Assembly (NCBI RefSeq): GCF_963924675.1
Contig: NW_027077452.1
Span: 1,488,001 to 1,552,000 of the forward strand
Length of the DNA stretch: 64,000 nt
Direction: 5' to 3'
Source: Phocoena phocoena
Lineage: Eukaryota; Chordata; Mammalia; Artiodactyla; Phocoenidae
The position numbers were made by a program, and so were the translations under genes. Positions 52,409-62,890 of the stretch are shown here, one piece after another; within the stretch, counting starts at the first letter, position 1; the number at the start of each line of letters is the position of its first letter. The notes beneath the pieces were generated by a model, which worked only from the letters and a program-made list of their open reading frames with translations, did not search any database and was not told where the DNA came from.

Positions 52409-54155
52409 AGTCAAGTTTACATTCCGTGTATTAGTGATATCTTATGATGTTTCTTTTCCTGTGTGACGTAGTTCACGTAGAATCACCGTACCTGCATCCA
52501 CTCACTATGCCGCTACGGGCCTGATGACACAGATTTCATTGCTGAGTGATATTGCATTGCACGTACGTGCCACAACTTCTTTATCCATTTTTTGCTTTCT
52601 GGGATATTTACCTGGTACTGTAGACGAGCTTCTTGGGAACACAGCCGTCCCAAAGTTTGGGGTGGCTGTCTGTTTTTGATTTTAATTTCCGTAAGCTCTA
52701 GGACCATAAGTGCAATTGCCATAGGCTGTGTTGCTTTGTTTCTTACGTGTTTCAGGAAACACCATACACTTCTCCAGGGTGGCTGCTGGCAATTTACATC
52801 CTGCCAATCAGCATAACAAGGCTCCCTGTTCTCCATATCCTGTCCTACCTTTCTGGATTTTACAGTTTTTTCAGATGGCCCTTTTGCCCCGGGGGCAGTG
52901 AGATTTCATAGTAGTGCAGATTTCCTTTACAGGCTTGCTTGGTTGGCCAAAAAGGGCGTATGCGTTTTTTCCTGAATATATTCAGGAAAAAACGCATACG
53001 CCCTTTTTGGCCAAGTGCATCATTGTCGACGTTGTGCCTCTTTTCCTATGCTTTCAGGGCAATTCCAGTCTACCCCCTGCAATCATTTTCCTGAAATTCT
53101 GCCCCGCTTTCAAGTCCCCTTCGCAGGCTTACTTCAATATACTTTTGGAAGATAGCTGTCATTTATAACTCTGCAGGTTTGTGAAATACAGTGCCCCTGA
53201 GCTCCTTTCTTCAACTCGCTTTCTTGTGAGCTGGGCACAAAACCGCAAGATTGCTTCAGGCACTAATCTGTTTCCAGCAGGGCACGCTGAGCCTTTGGTT
53301 AATTCCTCTTCCTGGTGGGAAATTAGCGTTACATTTGCCCGTGCAGACACCTACAGCTAGTCTCTCATTGGTTCTCCCTATTCCTGTTCCTCTTGCACAG
53401 AAATTGCAAGCTGTGCCAAAAAGGAGGTTAAAGGCACTGACTCTCCAAGCGGGGAGAGTGTTAGTAAAGCATCTGGAATGGTGAACCCGAGGACCAGGAT
53501 ACGAAAACTGAGATGCATTTTAAATCGTTTCCCAATCACACGGTGGACGATACTCTGGGTTTCCCATGCATGTTTTAGCTGGAGGAAGAATCCCTTGAAC
53601 CTGGAGAGTTGGGACCCATGGAATGGGTACCATGCAGTATGACTTCAAAGGGTCTGCATTTGCTCACCGCAACTCACCAATGCTATCAGCCTGAAGTGTC
53701 CAGCCTTATGTCTCAACCAGCTCTGGGTGTAGATGTGGTCATTCCCGGTTGCATCACATGCCCTGAGTGAATTATTTAAGAATTGCTCTCTATTTCACTG
53801 TCTTTGTGTTTTGTTTTCTAAATTTATTTGGATAATGGGATTTATCGGATTTTCACTGCTGCGTTTCGGCCGCTGTACACACGCTTGATTCTCTTACGGA
53901 GACATATATATCCATGGGTTTTAAGATTCTTCCTAGTCAGGTATATTCCTAGGCGTTGAATATGTGGTGCTGGGTCCATTTCGTTGAGCAAGGAGTAGGT
54001 CTAGTCTGTTACATATTTGGCTTATGGAATGTTATCTGTGCTTATTTCAGTCTCTGGTTTTATGCAGCACCCCAAGGCACCTTTCCCCATAAGCAAGCAC
54101 TAGTTGGTTTTCTAAATTTGAGACCCTGTTCTGTTTTGTAATTCAGTTCATGTGT
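52409..54155 (+). repeat. Monomer 31, class A (A1) / 3' alpha, third A1 copy
   Basis: Shares aaagtttgg, acagtttttt, gggaaattagcg and caaaaagg with monomers 1 and 8. Private changes: tcttttcctg, catagtag, gcaatcatttt, ccgcaagatt, accgcaactc and gcttatttc. Palindrome 52943-53014. Confidence 0.96.
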
Positions 54156-55902
54156 AGTCAAGTTTACATTCCGTGTATTAGTGATATCTTATGATGTTTC
54201 TTTTTCTGTGTGACGTAGTTCACGTAGAATCACCGTACCTGCATCCACTCACTATGCCGCTACGGGCCTGATGACACAGATTTCATTGCTGAGTGATATT
54301 GCATTGTACGTACGTGCCACAACTTCTTTATCCATTTTTTGCTTTCTGGGATATTTACCTGATACTGTAGACGAGCTTCTTGTGAACACAGCCGTCCCAA
54401 ATATTGGGGTGGCTGTCTGTTTTTGATTTTAATTTCCGTAAGCTCTAGGACCATAAGTGCAATTGCCATAGGCTGTGTTGCTTTGTTTCTTACGTGTTTC
54501 AGGAAACACCATACACTTCTCCAGGGTGGCTGCTGGCAATTTACATCCTGCCAATCAGCATATCAAGGCTCCCTGTTCTCCATATCCTGTCCTACCTTTC
54601 TGGATTTTACACTTTTTTCAGATGGCCCTTTTGCCCCGGGGGCAGTGAGATTTCATTGTAGTGCAGATTTCCTTTACAGGCTTGCTTGGTTGGCCAAAAA
54701 GGGCGTATGCGTTTTTTCCTGAATTTATTCAGGAAAAAACGCATACGCCCTTTTTGGCCAAGTGCATCATTGTCGACGTTCTGCCTCTTTTCCTATGCTT
54801 TCAGGGCAATTCCAGTCTACACCCTGCAATCGTTTTCCTGAAATTCTGCCCCGCTTTCAAGTCCCCTTCGCAGGCTTACTTCAATATACTTTTGGAAGGT
54901 AGCTGTCATTTATAACTCTGCAGGTTTGTGAAATACAGTGCCCCTGAGCTCCTTTCTTCAACTCGCTTTCTTGTGAGCTGGGCTCAAAACCGCAGGATTG
55001 CTTCAGGCACTAATCTGTTTCCAGCAGGGCACGCTGAGCCTTTGGTTAATTCCTCTTCCTGGTGGGAAATGAGCGTTACATTTGCCCGTGCAGACACCTA
55101 CAGCTAGTCTTTCATTGGTTCTCCCTATTCCTGTTCATCTTGCACAGAAATTGCAAGCTGTGCCAAAGAGGCGGTTAAAGGCACTGACTCTCCAAGCGGG
55201 GAGAGTGTTAGTAAAGCATCTGGAATGGTGAACCCGAGGACCAGGATACGAAAACTGAGATGCATTTTAAATCGTTTCCCAATCACATGGTGGACGATAC
55301 TCTGGGTTTCCCATGCATGTTTTAGCTGGAGGAAGAATCCCTTGAACCTGGAGAGTTGGGACCCATGGGATGGGTACCATGCAGTATGACTTCAAAGGGT
55401 CTGCATTTGCTCACCGAAACTCACCAATGCTATCAGCCTGAAGTGTCCAGCCTTATGTCTCAACCAGCTCTGGGTGTAGATGTGGTCAATCACGGTTGCA
55501 TCACATGCCCTGAGTGAATTATTTAAGAATTGCTCCCTATTTCACTGTCTTTGTGTTATGGTTTCGAAATTTATTTGGATAATGGGATTTATCCGATTTT
55601 CACTGCTGCGTTTATGCCGCTGTACACACGCTTAATTCTCTTACGGAGACATATAAATCCATGGGTTTTAAGATTCTTCCTAGTCAGGTATATTCCTAGG
55701 CGTTGAATATGTGGTGTTGAGTCCATTTCGTTGAGCAAGGAGTAGGTCTTGTCTATTACATATTTGGCTTATGGAAAGTTATCTGTGCTAATTTCAGTCT
55801 CTGGTTTTATGCAGCACCCCAACGCACCTTTCCCCATAAGCAAGCACTAGTTGGTTTTCTAAATTTGAGACCCTGTTCTGTTTTGTAATTCAGTTCATGT
55901 GT
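54156..55902 (+). repeat. Monomer 32, class B / 3' beta
   Basis: Close to monomers 20 and 26 (gccccgggggcag, tgttatgg). Private changes: catatcaagg, cacatggtgg, catgggatgg and tatccgatt. Palindrome 54690-54761 has the T apex. Confidence 0.96.
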
Positions 55903-57649
55903 AGTCAAGTTTACATTCCGTGTATTAGTGATATCTTATGATGTTTCTTTTTCTGTGTGACGTAGTTCACGTAGAATCACCGTACCTGCATCCACTCACT
56001 ATGCCGCTACAGGCCTGATGACACAGATTTCATTGCTGAGTGATATTGCATTGTACGTACGTGCCACAACTTCTTTATCCATTTTTTGCTTTCTGGGATA
56101 TTTACCTGATACTGTAGACGAGCTTCTTGTGAACACGGCCGTCCCAAATATTGGGGTGGCTGTCTGTTTTTGATTTAAACTTCCATAAGGTATAGGACCA
56201 TAAGTGGAAGTGCCATAGGCTGTGTTGCTTTATTTCTTACGTGTTTCAGGAAACACCATACACTTCTCCAGGGTGGCTGCTGGCAATTTACATCCTGCCA
56301 ATCAGCATAACAAGGCTCCCTGTTCTCCATATCCTGTCCTACCTTTCTGGATTTTACACTTTTTTCAGATGGCCCTTTTGCCCGGGGGGCAGTGAGACTT
56401 CATTGTAGTGCAGATTTCCTTTACAGGCTTGCTTGGTTGGCCAAAAAGGGCGTATGCGTTTTTTCCTGAATATATTCAGGAAAAAACGCATACGCCCTTT
56501 TTGGCCAAGTGCATCATTGTCGACGTTGTGCCTCTTTTCCTATGCTTTCAGGGCAATTCCAGTCTACCCCCTGCAATCGTTTTCCTGAAATACTGCCCCG
56601 CTTTCAAGTCCCCTTCGCAGGCTTACTTCAATATATTTTTGGAAGGTAGCTGTCATTTATAACTCTGCAGGTTTGTGAAATACAGTGCCCCTGAGCTCCT
56701 TTCTTCAACTCGCTTTCTTGTGAGCTGGGCACAAAACTGCAGGATTGCTTCAGGCCCTAATCTGTTTCCGGCAGGGCACGCTGAGCCTTTGGTTAATTCC
56801 TCTTCCTGGTGGGCAATGAGCGTTACATTTGCCCGTGCAGACACCTATAGCTAGTCTCTCATTGGTTCTCCCTATTCCTGTTCATCTTGCACAGAAATTG
56901 TAAGCTGTGCCAAACAGGAGGTTAAAGGCACTGACTCTCCAAGCGGGGAGAGTGTTAGTAAAGCATCTGGAATGGTGAACCCGAGGACCAGGGTACGAAA
57001 ACTGAGATGCATTTTAAATCGTTTCCCAATCACACGGTGGACCATACTGTGGGTTTCCCATGCATGTTTTAGCTGGAGGAAGAATCCCTTGAACCTGGAG
57101 AGTTGGGACCCATGGAATGGGTACCATGCAGTATGACTTCAAAGGGTCTGCATTTGCTCACCGAAACTCACCAATGCTATCAGCCTGAAGTGTCCAGCCT
57201 TATGTCTCAACCAGCTCTGGGTGTAGATGTGGTCATTCCCGGTTGCATCACATGCCCTGAGTGAATTATTTAAGAATTGCTCCCTATTTCACTGTCTTTG
57301 TGTTTTGGTTTCGAAATTTATTTGGATAATGGGATTTATCGGATTTTCACTGCTGCGTTTATGCCGCTGTACACACGCTTAATTCTCTTATGGAGACATA
57401 TAAATCCATGGGTTTTAAGATTCTTCCTAGTCAGGTATATTCCTAGGCGTTGAATATGTGGTGTTGAGTCCATTTCGTTGAGCAAGGAGTAGGTCTTGTC
57501 TATTACATATTTGGCTTATGGAAAGTTATCTGTGCTAATTTCAGTCTCTGGTTTTATGCAGCACCCCAACGCACCTTTCCCCATAAGCAAGCACTAGTTG
57601 GTTTTCTAAATTTGAGACCCTGTTCTGTTTTGTAATTCAGTTCATGTGT
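55903..57649 (+). repeat. Monomer 33, class C to A mosaic / 3' beta
   Basis: Class C 5' end (private gctacaggcc, cataaggtat) up to the palindrome (56437-56508). Then gttgtgcc, aaatactgcc (shared with monomer 37) and gtgggcaatgag of the monomer 6/7 type, then gtggtcattcccgg joined to a beta tail. Confidence 0.96.
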
Positions 57650-59396
57650 AGTCAAGTTTACATTCCGTGTATTAGTGATATCTTATGATGTTTCTTTTTC
57701 TGTGTGACGTAGTTCACGTAGAATCACCGTACCTGCATCCACTCACTATGCCGCTACGGGCCTGATGACACAGATTTCATTGCTGAGTGATATTGCATTG
57801 TACGTACGTGCCACAACTTCTTTATCCATTTTTTGCTTTCTGGGATATTTACCTGATACTGTAGACGAGCTTCTTGTGAACACAGCCGTCCCAAATATTG
57901 GGGTGGCTGTCTGTTTTTGATTTAAACTTCCATAAGCTATAGGACCATAAGTGGAAGTGCCATAGGCTGTGTTGCTTTATTTCTTACGTGTTTCAGGAAA
58001 CACCATACACTTCTCCAGGGTGGCTGCTGGCAATTTACATCCTGCCAATCAGCATAACAAGGCTCCCTGTTCTCCATATCCTGTCCTACCTTTCTGGATT
58101 TTACACTTTTTTCAGATGGCCCTTTTGCCCGGGGGGCAGTGAGACTTCATTGTAGTGCAGATTTCCTTTACAGGCTTGCTTGGTTGGCCAAAAAGGGCGT
58201 ATGCGTTTTTTCCTGAATATATTCAGGAAAAAACGCATACGCCCTTTTTGGCCAAGTGCATCATTGTCGACGTTCTGCCTCTTTTCCTATGCTTTCAGGG
58301 CAATTCCAGTCTACCCCCTGCAATCGTTTTCCTGAAATTCTGCCCCGCTTTCAAGTCCCCTTCGCAGGCTTACTTCAATATATTTTTGGAGGATAGCTGT
58401 CATTTATAACTCTGCAGGTTTGTGAATTACATTGCCCCTGAGCTCCTTTCTTCAACTCGCTTTCTTGTGAGCTGGGCACAAAACCGCAGGATTGCTTCAG
58501 GCACTAATCTGTTTCCGGCAGGGCACGCTGAGCCTTTGGGTAATTCCTCTTCCTGGTGGGAAATGAGCATTACATTTGCCCCTGCAGACACCTACAGCTA
58601 GTCTCTCATTGGTTCTCCCTATTCCTGTTCATCTGGCACAGAAATTGCAAGCTGTGCCAAAGAGGAGGTTAAAGGCACTGACTCTCCAAGCGGGGAGAGT
58701 GTTAGTAAAGCATCTGGAATGGTGAACCCGAGGACCAGGATACGAAAATTGAGATGCATTTTAAATCGTTTCCCAATCACACGGTGGACGATACTCTGGG
58801 TTTCCCATGCATGTTTTAGCTGGAGGAAGAATCCCTTGAACCTGGAGAGTTGGGACGCATGGAATGGGTACCATGCAGTATGACTTCAAAGGGTCTGCAT
58901 TTGCTCACCGAAACTCACCAATGCTATCAGCCTGAAGTGTCCAGCCTTATGTCTCAACCAGCTCTGGGTGTAGATATGGTCATTCCCGGTTGCATCACAT
59001 GCCCTGAGTGAATTATTTAAGAATTGCTCTCTATTTCACTGTCTTTGTGTTTTGTTTTCGAAATTTATTTGGATAATGGGATTTATCGGATTTTCACTGC
59101 TGCGTTTCGGCCGCTGTACACACGCTTGATTCTCTTACGGAGACATATATATCCATGGGTTTTAAGATTCTTCCTAGTCAGGTATATTCCTAGGCGTTGA
59201 ATATGTGGTGTTGAGTCCATTTCGTTGAGCAAGGAGTAGGTCTTGTCTATTACATATTTGGCTTATGGAAAGTTATCTGTGCTAATTTCAGTCTCTGGTT
59301 TTATGCAGCACCCCAACGCACCTTTCCCCATAAGCAAGCACTAGCTGGTTTTCTAAATTTGAGACCCTGTTCTGTTTTGTAATTCAGTTCATGTGT
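57650..59396 (+). repeat. Monomer 34, class C / 3' alpha-to-beta mosaic
   Basis: Class C to about 58,720. Then tttcggccg and catatatatcc of alpha, then gttgagtcc, cttgtctattac and aacgcacc of beta. Private changes: tttgggtaat, gggacgcatgg, gatatggtc and actagctgg. Palindrome 58184-58255. Confidence 0.96.
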
Positions 59397-61143
59397 AGTC
59401 AAGTTTACATTCCGTGTATTAGTGATATCTTATGATGTTTCTTTTTCTGTGTGACGTAGTTCACGTAGAATCACCGTACCTGCATCCACTCACTATGCCG
59501 CTACGGGCCTGATGACACAGATTTCATTGCTGAGTGATATTGCATTGTACGTACGTGCCACAACTTCTTTATCCATTTTTTGCTTTCTGGGATATTTACC
59601 TGATACTGTAGACGAGCTTCTTGTGAACACAGCCGTCCCAAATATTGGGGTGGCTGTCTGTTTTTGATTTAAACTTCCATAAGCTATAGGACCATAAGTG
59701 GAAGTGCCATAGGCTGTGTTGTTTTATTTCTTACGTGTTTCAGGAAACACCATACACTTCTCCAGGGTGGCTGCTGGCAATTTACATCCTGCCAATCAGC
59801 ATAACAAGGCTCCCTGTTCTCCATATCCTGTCCTACCTTTCTGGATTTTACACTTTTTTCAGATGGCCCTTTTGCCCGGGGGGCAGGGAGACTTCATTGT
59901 AGTGCAGATTTCCTTTACAGGCTTGCCTGGTTGGCCAAAAAGGGCGTATGCGTTTTTTCCTGAATATATTCAGGAAAAAACGCATACGCCCTTTTTGGCC
60001 AAGTGCATCATTGTCGACGTTCTGCCTCTTTTCCTATGCTTTCAGGGCAATTCCAGTCTACCCCCTGCAATCGTTTTCCTGAAATTCTGCCCCGCTTTCA
60101 AGTCCCCTTCGCAGGTTTACTTCAATATATTTTTGGAGGATAGCTGTCATTTATAACTCTGCAGGTTTGTGAATTACATTGCCCCTGAGCTCCTTTCTTC
60201 AATTCGCTTTCTTGTGAGCTGGGCACAAAACCGCAGGATTGCTTCAGGCACTAATCTGTTTCCGGCAGGGCACGCTGAGCCTTTGGTTAATTCCTCTTCC
60301 TGGTGGGAAATGTGCATTACATTTGCCCCTGCAGACACCTACAGCTAGTCTCTCATTGGTTCTCCCTATTCCTGTTCATCTGGCACAGAAATTGCAAGCT
60401 GTGCCAAAGAGGAGGTTAAAGGCACTGACTCTCCAAGCGGGGAGAGTGTTAGTAAAGCATCTGGAATGGTGAACCCGAGGAACAGGATACGAAAACAGAG
60501 ATGCATTTTAAATCGTTTCCCAATCACACGGTGGACGATACTCTGGGTTTCCCATGCATGTTTTAGCTGGAGGAAGAATCCCTTGAACCTGGAAAATTGG
60601 GACCCATGGAATGGGTACCATGCAGTATGACTTCAAAGGGTCTGCATTTGCTCACCGAAACCCACCAATGCTATCAGCCTGAAGTGTCCAGCCTTATGTC
60701 TCAACCAGCTCTGGGTGTAGATGTGGTCATTCCCGGTTGCATCACATGCCCTGAGTGAATTATTTAAGAATTGCTCTCTATTTCACTGTCTTTGTGTTTT
60801 GTTTTCTAAATTTATTTGGATAATGGGATTTATCGGATTTTCACTGCTGCGTTTCGGCCGCTGTACACACGCTTGATTCTCTTACGGAGACATATAAATC
60901 CATGGGTTTTAAGATTCTTCCTAGTCAGGTATATTCCTAGGCGTTGAATATGTGGTGTTGAGTCCATTTCGTTGAGCAAGGAGTAGGTCTTGTCTATTAC
61001 ATATTTGGCTCATGGAATGTTATCTGTGCTAATTTCAGTCTCTCGTTTTATGCAGCACCCCAAGGCACCTTTCCCCATAAGCAAACACTAGTTGGTTTTC
61101 TAAATTTGCAACCCTGTTCTGTTTTGTAATTCAGTTCATGTGT
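59397..61143 (+). repeat. Monomer 35, class C / 3' alpha-to-beta mosaic
   Basis: Private changes: gttgttttatt, ggcagggagac, gcttgcctgg, gcaggtttac, aattcgc, atgtgcatt, aacagagatg, tctctcgttt and ttgcaaccc. The tail combines tttcggccg, catataaatcc and aaggcacc. Palindrome 59931-60002. Confidence 0.96.
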
Positions 61144-62890
61144 AGTCAAGTTTACATTCCGTGTATTAGTGATATCTTATGATGTTTCTTTTTCTGTGTG
61201 ACGTAGTTCACGTAGAATCACCATACCTGCATCCACTCACTATGCCGCTACGGGCCTGTTGACACAGATTTCATTGCTGAGTGATATTGCATTGTACGTA
61301 CGTGCCACAACTTCTTTATCCATTTTTTGCTTTCTGGGATATTTACCTGATACTGTAGACGAGCTTCTTGTGAACACAGCCGTCCCAAATATTGGGGTGG
61401 CTGTCTGTTTTTGATTTTAATTTCCGTAAGCTCTAGGACCATAAGTGCAATTGCCATAGGCTGTGTTGCTTTGTTTCTTACGTGTTTCAGGAAACACCAT
61501 ACACATCTCCAGGGTGGCTGCTGGCAATTTACATCCTGCCAATCAGCATAACAAGGCTCCCTGTTCTCCATATCCTGTCCTACCTTTCTGGATTTTACAC
61601 TTTTTTCAGATGGCCCTTTTGCCCGGGGGGCAGTGAGATTTCATTGTAGTGCAGATTTCCTTTACAGGCTTGCTTGGTTGGCCAAAAAGGGCGTATGTGT
61701 CTTTTCCTGAATTTATTCAGGAAAAAACGCATACGCCCTTTTTGGCCAAGTGCATCATTGTCGATGTTGTGCCTCTTTTCCTATGCTTTCAGGGCAATTC
61801 CAGTCTACACCCTGCAATCGTTTTCCTGAAATTCTGCCCCGCTTTCAAGTCCCCTTCGCAGGCTTACTTCAATATACTTTTGGAAGGTAGCTGTCATTTA
61901 TAACTCTGCAGGTTTGTGAAATACAGTGCCCCTGAGCTCCTTTCTTCAACTCGCTTTCTTGTGAGCTGGGCTCAAAACCGCAGGATTGCTTCAGGCACTA
62001 ATCTGTTTCCAGCAGGGCACGCTGAGCCTTTGGTTAATTCCTCTTCCTGGTGGGAAATGAGCGTTACATTTGCCCGTGCAGACACCTACAGCTAGTCTCT
62101 CATTGGTTCTCCCTATTCCTGTTCATCTTGCACAGAAATTGCAAGCTGTGCCAAAGAGGCGGTTAAAGGCACTGACTCTCCAAGCGGGGAGAGTGTTAGT
62201 AAAGCATCTGGAATGGTGAACCCGAGGACCAGGATACGAAAACTGAGATGCATTTTAAATCGTTTCCCAATCACACGGTGGACGATACTCTGGGTTTCCC
62301 ATGCATGTTTTAGCTGGAGGAAGAATCCCTTGAACCTGGAGAGTTGGGACCCATGGAATGGGTACCATGCAGTATGACTTCAAAGGGTCTGCATTTGCTC
62401 ACCGAAACTCACCAATGCTATCAGCCTGAAGTGTCCAGCCTTATGTCTCAACCAGCTCTGGGTGTAGATGTGGTCATTCCCGGTTGCATCACATGCCCTG
62501 AGTGAATTATTTAAGAATTGCTCTCTATTTCACTGTCTTTGTGTTTTGTTTTCGAAATTTATTTGGATAATGGGATTTATCGGATTTTCACTGCTGCGTT
62601 TCGGCCGCTGTACACACGCTTGATTCTCTTACGGAGACATATATATCCATGGGTTTTAAGATTCTTCCTAGTCAGGTATATTCCTAGGCGTTGAATATGT
62701 GGTGCTGGGTCCATTTCGTTGAGCAAGGAGTAGGTCTAGTCTGTTACATATTTGGCTTATGGAATGTTATCTGTGCTAATTTCAGTCTCTGGTTTTATGC
62801 AGCACCCCAAGGCACCTTTCCCCATAAGCAAGCACTAGTTGGTTTTCTAAATTTGAGACCCTGTTCTGTTTTGTAATTCAGTTCATGTGT
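61144..62890 (+). repeat. Monomer 36, class B / 3' alpha
   Basis: cacatctcc is shared only with monomer 37. Private cctgttgacac. The palindrome 61678-61749 has two left-arm changes (61698 c to t, 61701 t to c) and the T apex, the most altered palindrome in the window. Confidence 0.96.

Noticed and set aside
59716..60156. A 146-codon open frame in monomer 35
   Set aside because: It arises from one private change (cagtgag to cagggag) that removes a stop between two shadow frames.
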